A stretch of DNA of 64,000 nucleotides, from positions 64,833,297 through 64,897,296 of the forward strand of contig NC_084836.1 in the NCBI RefSeq assembly GCF_033115175.1. Reading direction: 5' to 3'. The position numbers and the translations under genes were made by a program. Numbering within the stretch: the first letter of the stretch is position 1; each line of letters begins with the position of its first letter. The notes beneath the pieces are model-generated. The model ran no database searches. It worked only from the letters and a program-made list of their open reading frames with translations, and was not told the origin of the DNA. The stretch comes from Lepus europaeus (Eukaryota; Chordata; Mammalia; Lagomorpha; Leporidae). Positions 1 to 11,552 of the stretch are shown in pieces.

Positions 1-204
1 GTGAAAAACTATCATGTGTTAAGACTGGAAAAAGATGGAGGTGAATGAAAATTGGGCTCTTGATCTCTGCCTTCAAAGGCTGTAAACTGACAGCTCACCG
101 GCTGAATTTAGGGCAGAGATAAATTTGACTTGTCCCATGAAGTATTTAAAAAATATTGAGTCGTTATTTTTAAATGGAGATACTTCATATAAAATTTGGA
201 TGTT

Positions 205-523
205 TAGAAAAAGATTTATTTATTTCAAAGTCAGAGTTACAGAGAGAGATCTTGCACTTGTTGGTTCACTCCCCGGATAGCCGTAATGGCCAAGGCTGGG
301 CCAGGCCAAAGCCAGGAGCCAAGAGCCAGGAGCCAGAAGCTTCTTCTGGGTCTCCCACATGGGTGGCGGTACTCAAACACTTGGGCCATCTTTTGCTACT
401 TTTTCCATGCCATGAGCAGGGAGCTGGATCAGAAGTGGAGCAGGCAGGACACAAACTGGTGCCCACATGGGATGCTGGCACTACATGGGATACCACCCAC
501 TATACCACAATGCCAGCCCTGAA
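205..523 (-). mobile_element. C repeat (CSINE), classic type
   Basis: This reads as the complement of the lagomorph C-repeat consensus. It opens with the reversed A-rich tail and the AG-rich tract, then the body (complement of TGGCCTGGGAAAGCAG-like sequence), and ends at the tRNA-like head. It lies in an IKZF4 intron and is moderately diverged. Confidence 0.9.
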
Positions 524-1107
524 AATTTGGATTTCTTTTTATTTCTGATTTCTCTTGAAAGGTTGAGAAGTTTGGGCCATGCCAGGTCCACGTTCCTACC
601 TGGCAGTGACTGGTGGACACTGAAGGCTGCTGGAGGCGGGACTTGTGTTCTTCAGTTAGGGACAGTCCCCATGGTCTCTTCTGCTCTTATCCTAAGCTAC
701 TTCCCTCATCCACACACCCACCTGGGCCCTGAAGGCCTTGGAGGTTTGGAACTCTGCTCTCACCTCTACTGGGGTGGCATGGAATTTCATGTTTGGCCAG
801 TAACATCAGAGCAGCAGGAACCACATCTTCCTTCCATCTGTGTATGCTTCAGATTGCTCTTCCAATAGGCCCACTTGTGTTCCCATCCCATGTCCTTATC
901 CCCCAAGAAGCCTGGGGGGAGTGAAGTACTATTTAGGAAACAAATCACTAAAATAATTGCGCATTACGAAGCACTACCAAGCCCAAGCATCGGCTCTGGG
1001 ACGCCGGCATCTGGAGGCTGCGTGCCTGGGTTGAAGGCGCTCGGCCCTGCTCCACAGGAGGATGCCTGCTCCCAGCCCCTACACGTGGGACACACAAGGA
1101 GGCGTAC
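524..1107. other. IKZF4 intron, no gene recognised
   Basis: This is unique-looking sequence between a SINE and the IKZF4 coding exon. The short open frames here lack splice context or any similarity I recognise. I see no RNA gene or clear repeat. Confidence 0.5.
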
Positions 1108-1155
1108 CAGACATATAGGAGCGGCCATTGCAGTCTTCTATGTCCATCTTAGAGT
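1108..1155 (-). CDS. IKZF4: IKZF4 (Eos) first coding exon, partial gene
   Basis: A 48-base exon on the minus strand has a good acceptor (pyrimidine tract then CCACAG) and a GT donor. Its ATG is at 1147-1145 in a strong context (AAGATGG). It encodes MDIEDCNGRSYMSG, with the last Gly codon split by the donor. This is the N-terminus I associate with an Eos isoform, upstream of the exon starting GDSSLEKEF. Eos is an Ikaros-family zinc-finger repressor that works with FOXP3 in regulatory T cells. The zinc fingers lie beyond the left edge. IKZF4 is the expected gene here because it follows SUOX in the same orientation in human. Alternative N-terminal exons are known for this gene and I did not find them in the window. 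Confidence 0.75.
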
Positions 1156-1695
1156 CTGTGGAGAGAGAAGACAGCTGCTGTTAGAGCCACATTCAGGAAG
1201 GCAGGTTCTTTAACATTCTGGAGTTAGTAAGAAACCTAAAGCATCACTATAGTACGGTCCAATACTATCCTAAAGAAGGAAAACCTCACGCTTTGTCCTG
1301 GTGAGAGAGACGACATGGCAAGGTTTCCGCCCACCCACCACCTCTGCAGGCTTCCCCAGCTCCAGGCTGGAAATGCTGTCGGAACTCAGAGCACTCTGGA
1401 TTTCCAGAACACACAGGAGATGCAGCGGATGCTGCCGGAGACAGGTGCAGCAGCCCCCACTGAGGCTCCAGGCCTCACTTAAGGATGGGGTAGCAATGAC
1501 AGGAAGAAGCTGGGTTCAGTCATTTCAAGGGGTTGGCCCTGGCGGGTCTCAGGAAAGCAGGAGACAGAGGAGAGTGGCCCACCTCAGCAGGCAGTGGTAC
1601 CCCTTACAGAAGGTATGATAAACAGCTTAAACCTTCCAGTGGTTTTCCCCACCCTCCTAGCAATTACTAGCTATGCTTAATATTATTATTGTTTT
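1156..1695. other. IKZF4 intron, no gene recognised
   Basis: This is unique-looking intronic sequence immediately upstream of the coding exon. I recognise no further exon, repeat or RNA. Confidence 0.5.
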
Positions 1696-2034
1696 GGCCG
1701 GCGCTGCGGCTCAATAGGCTAATCCTCCGCCTAGCGGCGCCAGCACACCAGGTTCTAGTCCCAGTCGGGATGCCGATTCTGTCCCGGTTGCCCCTCTTCT
1801 AGGCCAGCTCTCTGCTATGGCCCGGGAGTGCAGTGGAGGATGGCCCAAGTCTTTGGGCCCTGCACCCCATGGGAGACCAGGAGAAGCACCTGGCTCCTAG
1901 CTTCGGATCAGCACGGTGTGCCGGCCGCAGTGCGCCGGCCGCAGTGGCCATTGGAGGGTGAACCAACGGCAAAGGAAGACCTTTCTCTCTGTCTCTCTCT
2001 CTCACTGTCCACTCTGCCTGTAAAAAAAAAAAAA
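1696..2034 (+). mobile_element. C repeat, young 'GGCTCAA..GGCTAATCC' subtype
   Basis: This is a full-length sense copy with the GGCCGGCGC head, a GGCTAATCCTCCGCC box, a CACTCTGCCTG end and a pure A tail (2022-2034). TTATTATT-rich target sequence flanks both ends. The low divergence suggests recent insertion. Confidence 0.93.
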
Positions 2035-4034
2035 TTATTATTATTATTATTTTTTAAAGGGAGCAGTCTGATTTTAAAATGGTTAGCCTATTTGAGGGAA
2101 GGCAAGGAGTAATTGGAAGTCAAGTATTAAACAATCAGGAACTGAGAACAATTAAAAGTGATAATTGTTGTGATGAATTATCTGACTGTGAATTGTTGCA
2201 ATGAATTATCTGCCTGTGGGAGAAGGGGAAGAAAAAAAAGTCTATGTGGTGGAAATTTACATACATCCAAGACTGCTTATTCCACTCATCTAAGGAAAAG
2301 TAAATGCCCCACAGGCAAGAGTGAGGCCGGGAGGGCCTGAGCCATCTCTCAGAAGGATCTCACGGCACAGACGGGTGGAGATTGGATTTGCCCGCGCTGC
2401 CACGTGGAGTGGGGGTGGGGGTGCAGGAGGGCACAGAGGGAGAGTGTCTTTCTCTGCCCCTTCATTCTTCTGGAGCTGGGGCTCCAGCCTGAAACCCAGG
2501 CCTACTTGCACTTCGCAATCAAGTCTCCCTTACATTTCATCAGAGTCCTACTCTCCAGCCTGGTTCCCTAGGAAGCCCGGGTGTGGGGAAACACTGCTCT
2601 CCGTTTATTTTCCACTCCTCTTCTCTTGACATCCTCCCTGGATGCACTGAGCTTTGGGACCAGACCGCTAGAACAAGCCACAGTACTAAGTGCTTCCTTG
2701 AACGTTCCCTTAGGGGCAGTGATTAAAAGAGCCCAAGTCCACAGTGGTTACAGAGCTCAAACCCTCTGGAATGAGCTACAGAACTGGAGGTGGTCAGAGA
2801 TCCAAAGACGAGGGGGGCAGTCTGGCACTCAGGGGCGCCTTTCATGTCCAAACCATCAACCCCACAGGTGCCCTCTGGGATTCTGCAAAACTACTGCAAG
2901 GCTCAAAGTGCCTGGTCTCACCTCACCTGCTCTCCATGCAGGAGAGGCAAGGGTGAGCAGTGGAGAAACTGAGGCTCAGGGCAGTTAAGCTGCTTGTCTG
3001 AGGGCTCCTGGAAGGCTGGAACAGGAAAAAGAACACAGGTCTCCTGCCTCCCTTAGCATACGCTCCCATGAAAGCACGCTGCTTCCTTTCAAAGCTGGGT
3101 TACTGGAGGCCTTCATGGACCTCCTGGCTTTTTTTCTGGTTCTAACATCAATTAAGGCATCTTTTACTTTGGTGTGATTCCTGTGGGAGTGGGGTCTGTT
3201 ACTTAAAAAGGAAGAACAAGTTGAGCTGGCGCCACAGGGAGAAAGAAGCTAATGCAAGCGTTTCTCTCTCTGTATGTGTGTGTGTGAGTGAGAGAGAGAG
3301 GGAACCAGGGCCTAGACCAGCACTAGGTGGGCAGAACACTTGAAGCACAGCATTCAGCTAGCACTGCCTCAGGAGGTGAACATCATTCTCGGACTCCTGC
3401 CCAAGTAGCCCCAAAATAATTTCCAGAAGGGTCTGAAGGAGTTGTTTCCGGAGTCGGGCTGTCTTCCTAACAGGAAACTGAACTCTCCTCCGTCTTAATT
3501 GCTCTTAACAGGTGCTCCGTGACACATCTCGGGCAAAATTGGTATTTAGCTGCCTCCACCTGGTCTAAATGCCAAGTTGGTAACCCTGGGAGTGAGAGGG
3601 CCTGAGACTCCGCCGTTCCCAGGGCTGGCTGTCTGAGAGCCAGATGCAAACTCATGGATGTGCTCTACTCTGCTCAGATCTCCTGGCACCAGGTCCTCCC
3701 AACCTTTCCCCTCCTATCCCTTCGAGCAATCCCTGCCTGACTGGGCAGGCAGAACTAAGAAGAACTGGGTCAAGTTAGGCAGTGGCAACTGGGGACATAT
3801 CGCAGCAGGAGGAAGTCAGTTACACAAGCTAGGCTTGGCTCAAAGATCTTGGGAGGAAAGTGGCTTTACAGCGGCGTAAACGTCACACAGGGAGGTAGGC
3901 ACGGACGTAGTATAAACTCAGCACAGTAAGCCGAATATGCAGCAGCTAGAAACAATCTCCCCGTTCAGAAGAGGAGCCTTGGAGAGGAAGGGGGAATGGC
4001 AGGTCACGTTGTAACCTCTGGAGACACAGATTCT
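2035..4034. other. IKZF4 intron with MIR remnant and TG/GA microsatellite
   Basis: This is mostly unique sequence. At about 2955-3050 there is a stretch like the complement of MIR (GAGAAACTGAGGCTCAGGG). A (TG)n(AG)n microsatellite lies at about 3265-3302. No coding exon with credible splice sites was recognised. Confidence 0.5.
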
Positions 4035-4383
4035 CTCCCCTGTTCTTTTTTCTTTTTTTTTTTTTTTTATAATTATTTGACAGGTAGAGTTATAGACAGA
4101 GAGAGAGAGAGACAGAGAGAAAGGTCTTCTTTCTGTTGGTTCACCTCCCAAATGACCGCTATGGCCGGCACTGCGCCGATCTGAAGCCAGGAGCCAGGTG
4201 CTTCCACCTGGTCTCCCATGCAGATGCAGGGGCCCAGGCACTTGGGCCATCCTCCACTGCCTCCCTGGCCACAGCAGAGAGCTGGACTGGAAGAGGAGCA
4301 ACCGGCGCCCATATGGGATGCCGGTGCCACAGGCGGAGGATTAACCAAGTGAGCCATGGTGCCAGCCCCTCCCCTGTTCTTTT
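4035..4383 (-). mobile_element. C repeat with 15-bp target-site duplication
   Basis: This is an antisense C repeat (body about 4050-4368). It is flanked by a perfect 15-base direct repeat, CTCCCCTGTTCTTTT, at 4035-4049 and 4369-4383, as expected for LINE-driven retrotransposition. Confidence 0.95.
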
Positions 4384-4710
4384 GAGTCCACTTGGCATCC
4401 TGAGTGTTCCACGGCCCTGGAACATGTTATCACATATGAACAGGCACGGTGTTCTTTCTAGACGCAGGTTTCCTGTCAGACTCCCTGACAAGCAACGGTG
4501 AGGATCAATCAGGGTCTCGCTTGCAGGGGCAGGTAAGACATCAACTGTCCCACTCTTCTCCCCTAAGACTTTCCTACGGCTCTAAATATTGGTAACAAAA
4601 ATGTGAGGAAGTCAGGTTTTCTCTGGGTAGTGGCTCTGAATGCCTGAAATAGGATAGACATCCCAAGAAATTAAAACTCTTAAAATCCTCCACAGAAGTT
4701 CGTCAGATCC

Positions 4711-5044
4711 AGTGCTGGATGTTGTGGCACAGGGGGTTAAGCCACCATCTGCAATGCCAGCATCCCAGATCAGAGTGCTAGTTCAGGTCCTGGCTACTGC
4801 ACTTCCCATACAACTTCCTGGTGCACCTGGGAAGGCAGCGGAGGATGGTCCAGGTGCTTGGATCCCTGGTACCTATGTGGGAGACCCAGATGAAGCTCCT
4901 GGCTCCTGACTTTGGCCTGGTCCTGCTCTGGCTGTTGTGGCTATTTGGGGAGTGAATCAGTGGATGGAGGATCTCGATCTCTCTCTCTCTCTCTCTCTGC
5001 CTTTCTCTGTCACTTTGCCTTTAAAACAAAGTTTAAAAAAAAAG
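4711..5044 (+). mobile_element. C repeat, diverged
   Basis: This is a sense copy that runs from a GTGCTGGATGTTGTGGCACAG head to a CT-rich region and A-rich tail. It is clearly older than the young subtype copies. Confidence 0.85.
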
Positions 5045-6344
5045 AACTTTGTTATATCCATTGATACCCTAAAGTTGGAATTTTAAACACATGCATAGCA
5101 GCTTAGTAGGTAGAAAGGTAGTTTGGAGGGTGTTGTTGGAGTGAGGTGTGGTGATGAAGGTGGTAAAGATCCAGGCCATCTTTTTGGTTATTATTCTCAA
5201 ACTGCAACAGAGAGAAGTGGAAAAAACCATTTCTACAGTTTCCCACAGGAGCTGGGTTCTGGGTGATCATGAAGACACCTTCCACAGGGCTTGGGCGTGC
5301 GCAGTTCAAGAACTTTAAGTAGATCAAACCCACAGCTTCACCCTCTCTTCTCTGTGCTCTCCTGAATGAATAAATCTGAGCAAAACCAAGCTGGACTCAC
5401 GTCCATGGCCCTGCGTAATTGGGGAAAGGACAAGGGGCAAAGGTGAGGAGAGAATGCAGAATCAGACACTGTCTGCACACCGCATTCCAGGAAGCAGACC
5501 TAGGCACTCAGCCGTCTGCAACCACCTCCAGGGTCCGCCGAGAGCCCTCTGGAGGGAGCCACTGACAGGGCTCCGCCCAGGAGTCTGTCTACAGTGGAAC
5601 GGTCTGCCTCGTTTTTCACCAGGCTGTAGACACTGACCTTCTGTCTGTGGGAAATAGAGATGAAGACGGCTCAGCTTCATTATCCAAGTGCCTGGTGAGC
5701 AGGGAAGAGGGATGAGTCCCTAGGTCGCCCTAGCAGTGGCCAGTCTCTAACATAAGAGGGACGAGCTGGAAACACAGCACCTGGGCAGTGGGAAGCTATC
5801 GCCTCATTGTCTCCTTTCAGCTCTCAGACGGATGCATCTTTTCTTTTGCACTTTGTGCTTCCCTGTCCTCCCCAGGTGGACTGTGGAAGAGTGAGAAGGC
5901 TGAGGTTTGTGGGTGGGAGGAGAAACAATTCCACCCTTCCCTTGTCTCACTTCAGAACTTAAGGAACTAAGGAGAAGGGCCAAGCTGAACATTTTACATC
6001 ACCAGATGTGATACACAAGGGATGATACTTTCTGGATTTTTTGGGTATACCCCTGAGTATACAAGCTCTGTGTTTATGGAAAGGCCCCTCAAGGCACCCG
6101 GAGGTTGAACTGCTGTTCAGTTCTGTTTGCACAGCAGTGGAGAAAGCAGAGCAAGGGAGTTTGATTTGCTTCAGTTTTGAAGCTGAAGATAACAAGGTTA
6201 GCTCTCTCAAGTGTTTTAAAATGGCATGCGAGTCTCAGTTGACTACCCTTATTAGGGTACAGTGGCAAAAACATGGGCAAGACAGGAACATGTGCAACAC
6301 TAGCCAGGAGTCCCTAATACATGCTGATCACAAGAACTCACTGT
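5045..6344. other. IKZF4 intron, no gene recognised
   Basis: This is unique intronic sequence. The open frames here are short and have no recognisable domain. A weak match to ancient repeats is possible, but I cannot assign a family. Confidence 0.45.
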
Positions 6345-6575
6345 TGGGGGGCAGTTAAGATGCCACTTGGGGCACCCCCGTCCCTTTCTGCAGTGCCTGG
6401 TTAGGAGTCCTGACTGCTTCTGACTCGTGTGCCCCAGGCACAAGACCCAGACTAAGGTGCAGACTTTGGCTTAGCCCAGCTCAGACCTGGCTATTGCAGG
6501 CATCTAGGGAGTGAACCACTGGATGGAAGATCTCTCTCTCTCTCCATCTGTCTCTCTCTGCCTTTCAAACTAAGA
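6345..6575 (+). mobile_element. C repeat, old and internally shortened
   Basis: The head (CAGTTAAGATGCCACTTGG) and the 3' end (GTGAACCACTGGATGGAAG, then CT tract and CTTTCAAAC) are present. The central body is partly deleted. Confidence 0.75.
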
Positions 6576-6744
6576 TCTCACTGTTGTTTGGGCCAGAAAG
6601 ATGATAGCTTTGGGCTTATCTGCTAACAATCTTGCTCTAAGCTAATCTGGTAAGCTTCTTTTCTGCAGGGTTTGGAAATGATGCCCCAGGGACCTGGGGA
6701 ATCTTAGAGCTGAGATGGAGTTGAGAAATGGTCTCCAATCTTGA

Positions 6745-7062
6745 TTCTTTTTTTTTTCTAATATTTATTTTATTTATATGAAAGGCAAAGTTAGAGAGAG
6801 AGTGAGAAACAGAGAGAGACAGAGATCAAGAGAGAGATCGACCTTCCGTCTACTGGTTCACTCCCCAAAAGGCTGCGACAGCCAGGGCTGGGCCAGACCG
6901 AAGCCAGGAGCCTCTTCCCTGTGGGTACTGAGGCCCAAGCACTTGGACTATCTTCTGCTGCTTTCCCAGGTGCATTAGCCAAGAGCTGAATCAGAAGTGG
7001 AGCAGCCTGGACTTGTACCAGTGACCACAAGCAGCAGCTTTACCTGCTACACCAAAACGTCT
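6745..7062 (-). mobile_element. C repeat, diverged
   Basis: This antisense copy begins with a reversed T-rich tail and a long GA tract. It ends at the reversed head (TTTACCTGCTACACCA). Confidence 0.85.
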
Positions 7063-7364
7063 TAATTTGTAGCAGGAGAAACTAGGCCCAGAGTCACCTA
7101 TCCAGTTAGCAACACAAGCAGGAGAACTAGAACCTAGGTTACCAGTAGAGGGTTCTCCACTGAAACACAAAGTTTAATTCTGACCCAGCTGGGAGGTTTG
7201 GGCCACCTGCTTGCCTTCTTTCTTGGGTTAATTAGATGAACAGTTTTGGGCTCTGCATCTTGGTGACTTAAATCACTGGACTGAAGACACAGGCTTATCG
7301 ATGGGAGAAGAAATAATCCTCTCTCCCCACATCTCTTTTCCAAAATTTTGGAACAGGGCCGGAG

Positions 7365-7708
7365 TGGGGCCGGAGTTGTGAGTAAAGCCACTGCCTGCGA
7401 TGCTGACATCCCATACAGGTGCCAGTTCAAGACCTGGCTGCTCTGCTTCTGATCCAGCTCCCTGCTAATGTTTTGGAAAGCAATGGAAGATGGACCAAGT
7501 GCTTAGGTACTTGCACCCACATGGAAGACCTGGAAGAAGCTCCTGACTTCCTAGCTTTGGATTAGCCCAGCCCCAGCCATTGTGAGACACTTGGGGAATG
7601 AACCAGTGGATGGAAAATCTCTCTCTGTCTCTTCTTCTCTCTGTATAACTCTTTCAAATAAATAAATAAATCTTAAAAAAAAAAAAAAAGAAAGAAAGAA
7701 AGAAAGAG
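7365..7708 (+). mobile_element. C repeat
   Basis: This sense copy ends with the usual AATAAATAAATAAATCTT motif, followed by an A tail with an expanded (GAAA)n stretch. Confidence 0.88.
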
Positions 7709-8036
7709 GGGGCCGGTGTTGTGGTATAGCTGGTTAAGTCACTGCCTGCAGTGCCAGCATCCCTTATGGGCACCTTTTTGAGACCTGGCTGCTCCATTTC
7801 CAATCTAGCTCCCTGTTAATGCACCTTGGAAAGCAGCAAAGGATGGTCCAAGTACTTGGGATGCTGCACCCACATGGGAGACCCAGAAGAAGCTCCCGGC
7901 TCCTGGCTTTGGCCTGGCACAGCTCTGGTCGATGAGACCATTTGGGGAGTGAAATAGCATGTGGAAGATTCTCTTTCTTTCTGTGACTTTGCCTTTCAAA
8001 TAAATAAATCTATCTATATCTGTCTCTCTATCTAAA
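7709..8036 (+). mobile_element. C repeat inserted at the tail of the previous copy
   Basis: This second sense copy begins directly after the (GAAA)n tail of the preceding element. Its 3' end is followed by a CTAT/CTGT simple repeat. Confidence 0.88.
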
Positions 8037-8690
8037 TAAAGAAATTATGGGCCTGGGGGAAATACCAAACTAAATGTTCTTTAAGGTAGGGTGTCCCTTA
8101 GATGGAGGACTACCCCAGCACATGTGCTGCATCAGAGGCTTCAAAGTAGATCCTACCCAGGAGACCAGGTCATTAATATCAGCACGGCCCTTACTCAGAT
8201 GTTTTCCTCTGATAAATCTTGACCCTGGCTCTGTTTCCAGAACAGAGCCCATAACTCTTCTGAGAAGAAAAATCAAACAGCCTGAAATTCAAAGCCTTCT
8301 CCAGCAGAGTCAAGAAACCAATAAAGAAAGGGAGTTCCTCTGCCCGTGTCAGTGTCTACACCCACAGGATCCCATATTCTTATGTTTTCCTACACAATAA
8401 AAGGAGGCTAGAAATACCTGCCCAACAGTCACTCTTCTTTTTTCTCTGTGTGTGTATGTGTGAATGGAGAGAGAGTGAGCGAGCGAGAGCAAGAGCCAGT
8501 GTATACTGGGGGAAGGTGGGCAGGGTGAAAAGTGGGATAAGTTTCTCCCATGCTGGGAAGTACAAGCTGTAGTTTTCAAACTAAGAGGAAATAAAGAAAC
8601 TTTCAGCTGCATTTTCACTGGAGAAAGGTCAGGCCTTATTTCTGAGCCAAGTCCTGAAATCTGACTTTCCCTCAACCTGCTGAGAGCTAG
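8037..8690. other. IKZF4 intron with TG/GA-rich low-complexity patch
   Basis: This is unique sequence apart from a TGTGTGTATGTGTG patch and GA-rich stretch at about 8445-8490. I recognise no gene. Confidence 0.45.
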
Positions 8691-9030
8691 CGAACTACGC
8701 GGCAGCTGCCACTGAACTGACTGCAGGTGGCGGGCAGCAAAGACTTTAATGCTGTGTGGAGACAGCAGCAGCTCCCGAGGAGGACGAGCTACAGGTGTGA
8801 GGCTGCCAGAAGGAGGGCAGCGCCCACCACGAGGCCCACCCAGAACATGCCAGCGAAATCTTTCCTGCAGCCTATTTGTATCTCAGGAGTCCCTCTGATT
8901 GTTCTCATGACCCAGGGGACTCTCTGGTTCCCTGGTTCGGGGCTGTTGGGAAGGCTACCTACCCCACGAGGCGAGATTCACTGGCCTGCTGGCAGGCTCA
9001 TGGAGAGATGGGGGATCATCAGTTAAATAC
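8691..9030. other. GC-rich unassigned segment upstream of IKZF4
   Basis: This is non-repetitive and richer in CpG than its neighbours. On the minus strand it contains a short frame, MFWVGLVVGAALLLAASHL followed by stop, and an ATTAAA. It could be an alternative IKZF4 5' exon or promoter, or an old pseudogene tail. I do not recognise it. Confidence 0.3.
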
Positions 9031-10200
9031 GTTATCCATTCCTGCCAGATAGCACACTGTGCTAAGGCTGATCTGTGCTTCTCAGAATCTGAGTTGCCGT
9101 TAGTGGAAACATTCTAGGTAGTCAGACACCTGTTTTTCTCGCTTCCTAAGGATGTGGGTGTTTACCTTCACCCAGGCCAAGTAAGCAAGCAGCAGTAAGG
9201 GGAGGTGGCCATGCCTCAGTGGTCATCTGGTGGCCATCATGATGGAAGGCCAACTGCAAGTCTTAGGGCTGAAATGTGAGCCTGCCAGGAATAAAATCAA
9301 GCCCACCACGGATCCTCTGAGGCCTCAGGCTGGGGGAAAGATGGGCACAGCAGGAGGTAGCACACATAGGAGAGCTGATAGAACAGCAGACAGTTCTGCT
9401 TCCAAGAGAGTGGGAAAAGAGAAGGTATGCAAAACTCTACACAAACTGGGGTTGGTAGGTTGGTATTACATCAAATCTTCCCGGAAACAGAGTACATTCT
9501 TGACCTCAGAGGGGAGATGGCTATCTATTACTAACCATCCCATCATCTAAAGGACCACATTCCATTAAACACTGCAAGGTCGCCAATCGGTCCTAGAACA
9601 TTTAAAAAGTGAGAATCTACAACTCCTAGCAGAGCAGGAGTAAGGAAATGACTGGGGAATGGGTCTGCGTGAGGGGGTACACGGAGGGCTGAGTGTTCTG
9701 GAAGCTGGCAGCCTGCTCCCCAAGTCTGTAGTTCCCATCCCGATCCGGATGTCTGCCCCCCCCCCGGGGGGGCTTCCTCAGTCCCATTCCTTTCTTAGGG
9801 CTCTTTTGTCCTAAACCTCTCTCCTCCCCAATTCCCTACACTTCTCAGCCCTGACAGCGCCGCTCACTCCACCCCAAGTTTTTTCTCTCCTGCTCATTGC
9901 CTCCAGACAGTCCCACCTCGGCCTAGGTCTTCCTCTCCAGCCTTCTGACCAAACCCCGGGGTCCCTCGTTCGTTTTGTCCTGCTTTTTCCTCCTCTGCCC
10001 TGTCCCTCGGTTCTCCCCCAGTCGTCCCCCAGAGTAGCCCCCGCGCACACCACTTCCTACCTGTCCTCTGCCCACTGCCTTGACCCACCTCTCGAATTTT
10101 CAAGACCCCCCCAGGCCCCTGCTACTTCCTTTCAATACGGGGGCCCTCGGGTCAACTCCCTTTGGCCAGCTTGCGCCTAACCCACCCGGCGTCCACGTCT
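9031..10200. other. Unique region with C10G7 palindrome
   Basis: No gene was recognised. From about 9.8 kb the sequence becomes C-rich on the plus strand as it approaches the CpG island. A C10G7 homopolymer junction lies at 9756-9772. Confidence 0.45.
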
Positions 10201-10720
10201 CCCCTCTCTTCAAACCCTAGCCCCATCAGGCCCCGCCCCTGCCCCGAGGCCCCTCCCCCCGCCTCGCCTAAGCCCCGCCCCTCACTCACCTGAGGCGTCT
10301 CCGCGCGCGCGCAGGCTGTTGGGGGTGGGGGAGAGAGGACGGTGTTTGGGAAGAGGGGGCGGGGCAGCTGGGGTCCCCCACTCTGGCCCGGGTGGCCCAG
10401 CGCGGGGGTAGCAGGGTCACTGAGGCGGCGGCAGCCGGGCCGGCGCCGGGACCCGGTCGCTCAGAGGCGGCGGCGGCTCCATCTTCATCAGCGGCTTCAC
10501 CTGAGGAGGGACTGACCCCCCCCAGACGCCCCCCCCATCCCTGCCTTCCCCCCCCTCCCCAGAGCAACTTCCGGTCCCACTACCAAGCGACAGGCGGCGT
10601 GGCCGAACACCGAGCGCCCCCGAGCCGGGGAGACTGCTGGAGAAAAAAGGGAGAGGAGCTAGGGGAGAGTAGCCGAGCGTCGAACGACTCCAGTCCGAGA
10701 AAAAGCTGTCGCGCGCGCAG
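10200..10720 (-). promoter_or_regulatory. IKZF4: CpG island, probable IKZF4 promoter and exon 1
   Basis: This is a dense CpG, GC-box-rich block. On the minus strand a consensus donor, CCTCAG|GTGAGTGAGG, sits at 10290/10289 and fits the end of a non-coding first exon spanning roughly 10290-10560. It lies about 0.5 kb beyond the SUOX 3' end, in the position expected for the distal IKZF4 promoter. The transcription start cannot be fixed from sequence alone. Confidence 0.6.
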
Positions 10721-11090
10721 AGGGTGACTCAACCGCTACCACTTCGTCTGCATCTAATTTGGAAACTAGGCGCGTATTGGACGCACCCCGTGCCCTGGAA
10801 CGGCTGCCCCTAGTGTCAAGTTTTGCCCATGTCCCTAAGACAGTATTGACTTGAACTTAGCGTTCTGCGCTAAGTGTGCGGGAATCCGGGTTGGAAGGTG
10901 CCCAGTTTTTCATGTCTTCTCTCTCCCTGGCTATCCCGAGGTCAGTTACCCGGACATCGGACATCGGAGAAGCCAGCCCCGCTCCCGGCCTCCCCGGCGC
11001 CAGCTCCCTTTCTCTCCTCCGCTGACCTTTGGCGGCTGGCTCGGGGCTAGACTTGTTACCCCAGAACATCTCGGGATCGGGGCCCCAGAC
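10721..11090. other. IKZF4-SUOX intergenic spacer
   Basis: This is a short GC-moderate spacer between the IKZF4 CpG island and the SUOX polyadenylation site. No feature was recognised. Confidence 0.5.
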
Positions 11091-11094
11091 TCAC

Positions 11095-11552
11095 AATCTT
11101 AAACAGATACCACTTTATTGATGAGTTTAGAAAAGTAGAATTCAAAAGGGAGAGAACCTTGTATCCCAGAGAGGTAGTAGAGACAGCACAAAACCTTTTC
11201 TTACGCGTCTTACCCATTGCCTGAAGAGTCCAGGAGAAATGGGGATCAGAAGTAGGGGTGGGGTAGGAAGGGAAAATAGAAAGTTGCTTATCTCCAGAAT
11301 TACTTACACACATTGGCCCCTTGCAACCAACAGCTCTGACCTCCTAGCAGGGGGTCGAGCCAGGAGGGTGTTTAACACAGTGTTTGGGGGATGCCTGGGC
11401 CGAAATGTGCAGGTATGTCGTGTACCTGGGGAAGGCGTGGGAAGGCACAGTACGGGGCTACGGTCCAAGAAGTGGAAGGTGAAGGAAAGGTTTTCCTGTG
11501 GCAGCGAGGCCAAAGGATGGATGGGGGGAAGGGTTTCAGTGATTCTGTGACG
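11095..11552 (-). other. SUOX: SUOX 3' UTR with polyadenylation signal
   Basis: This follows the SUOX stop codon. On the minus strand an AATAAA hexamer occurs at 11119-11114, so the transcript probably ends near 11,095. Confidence 0.75.
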
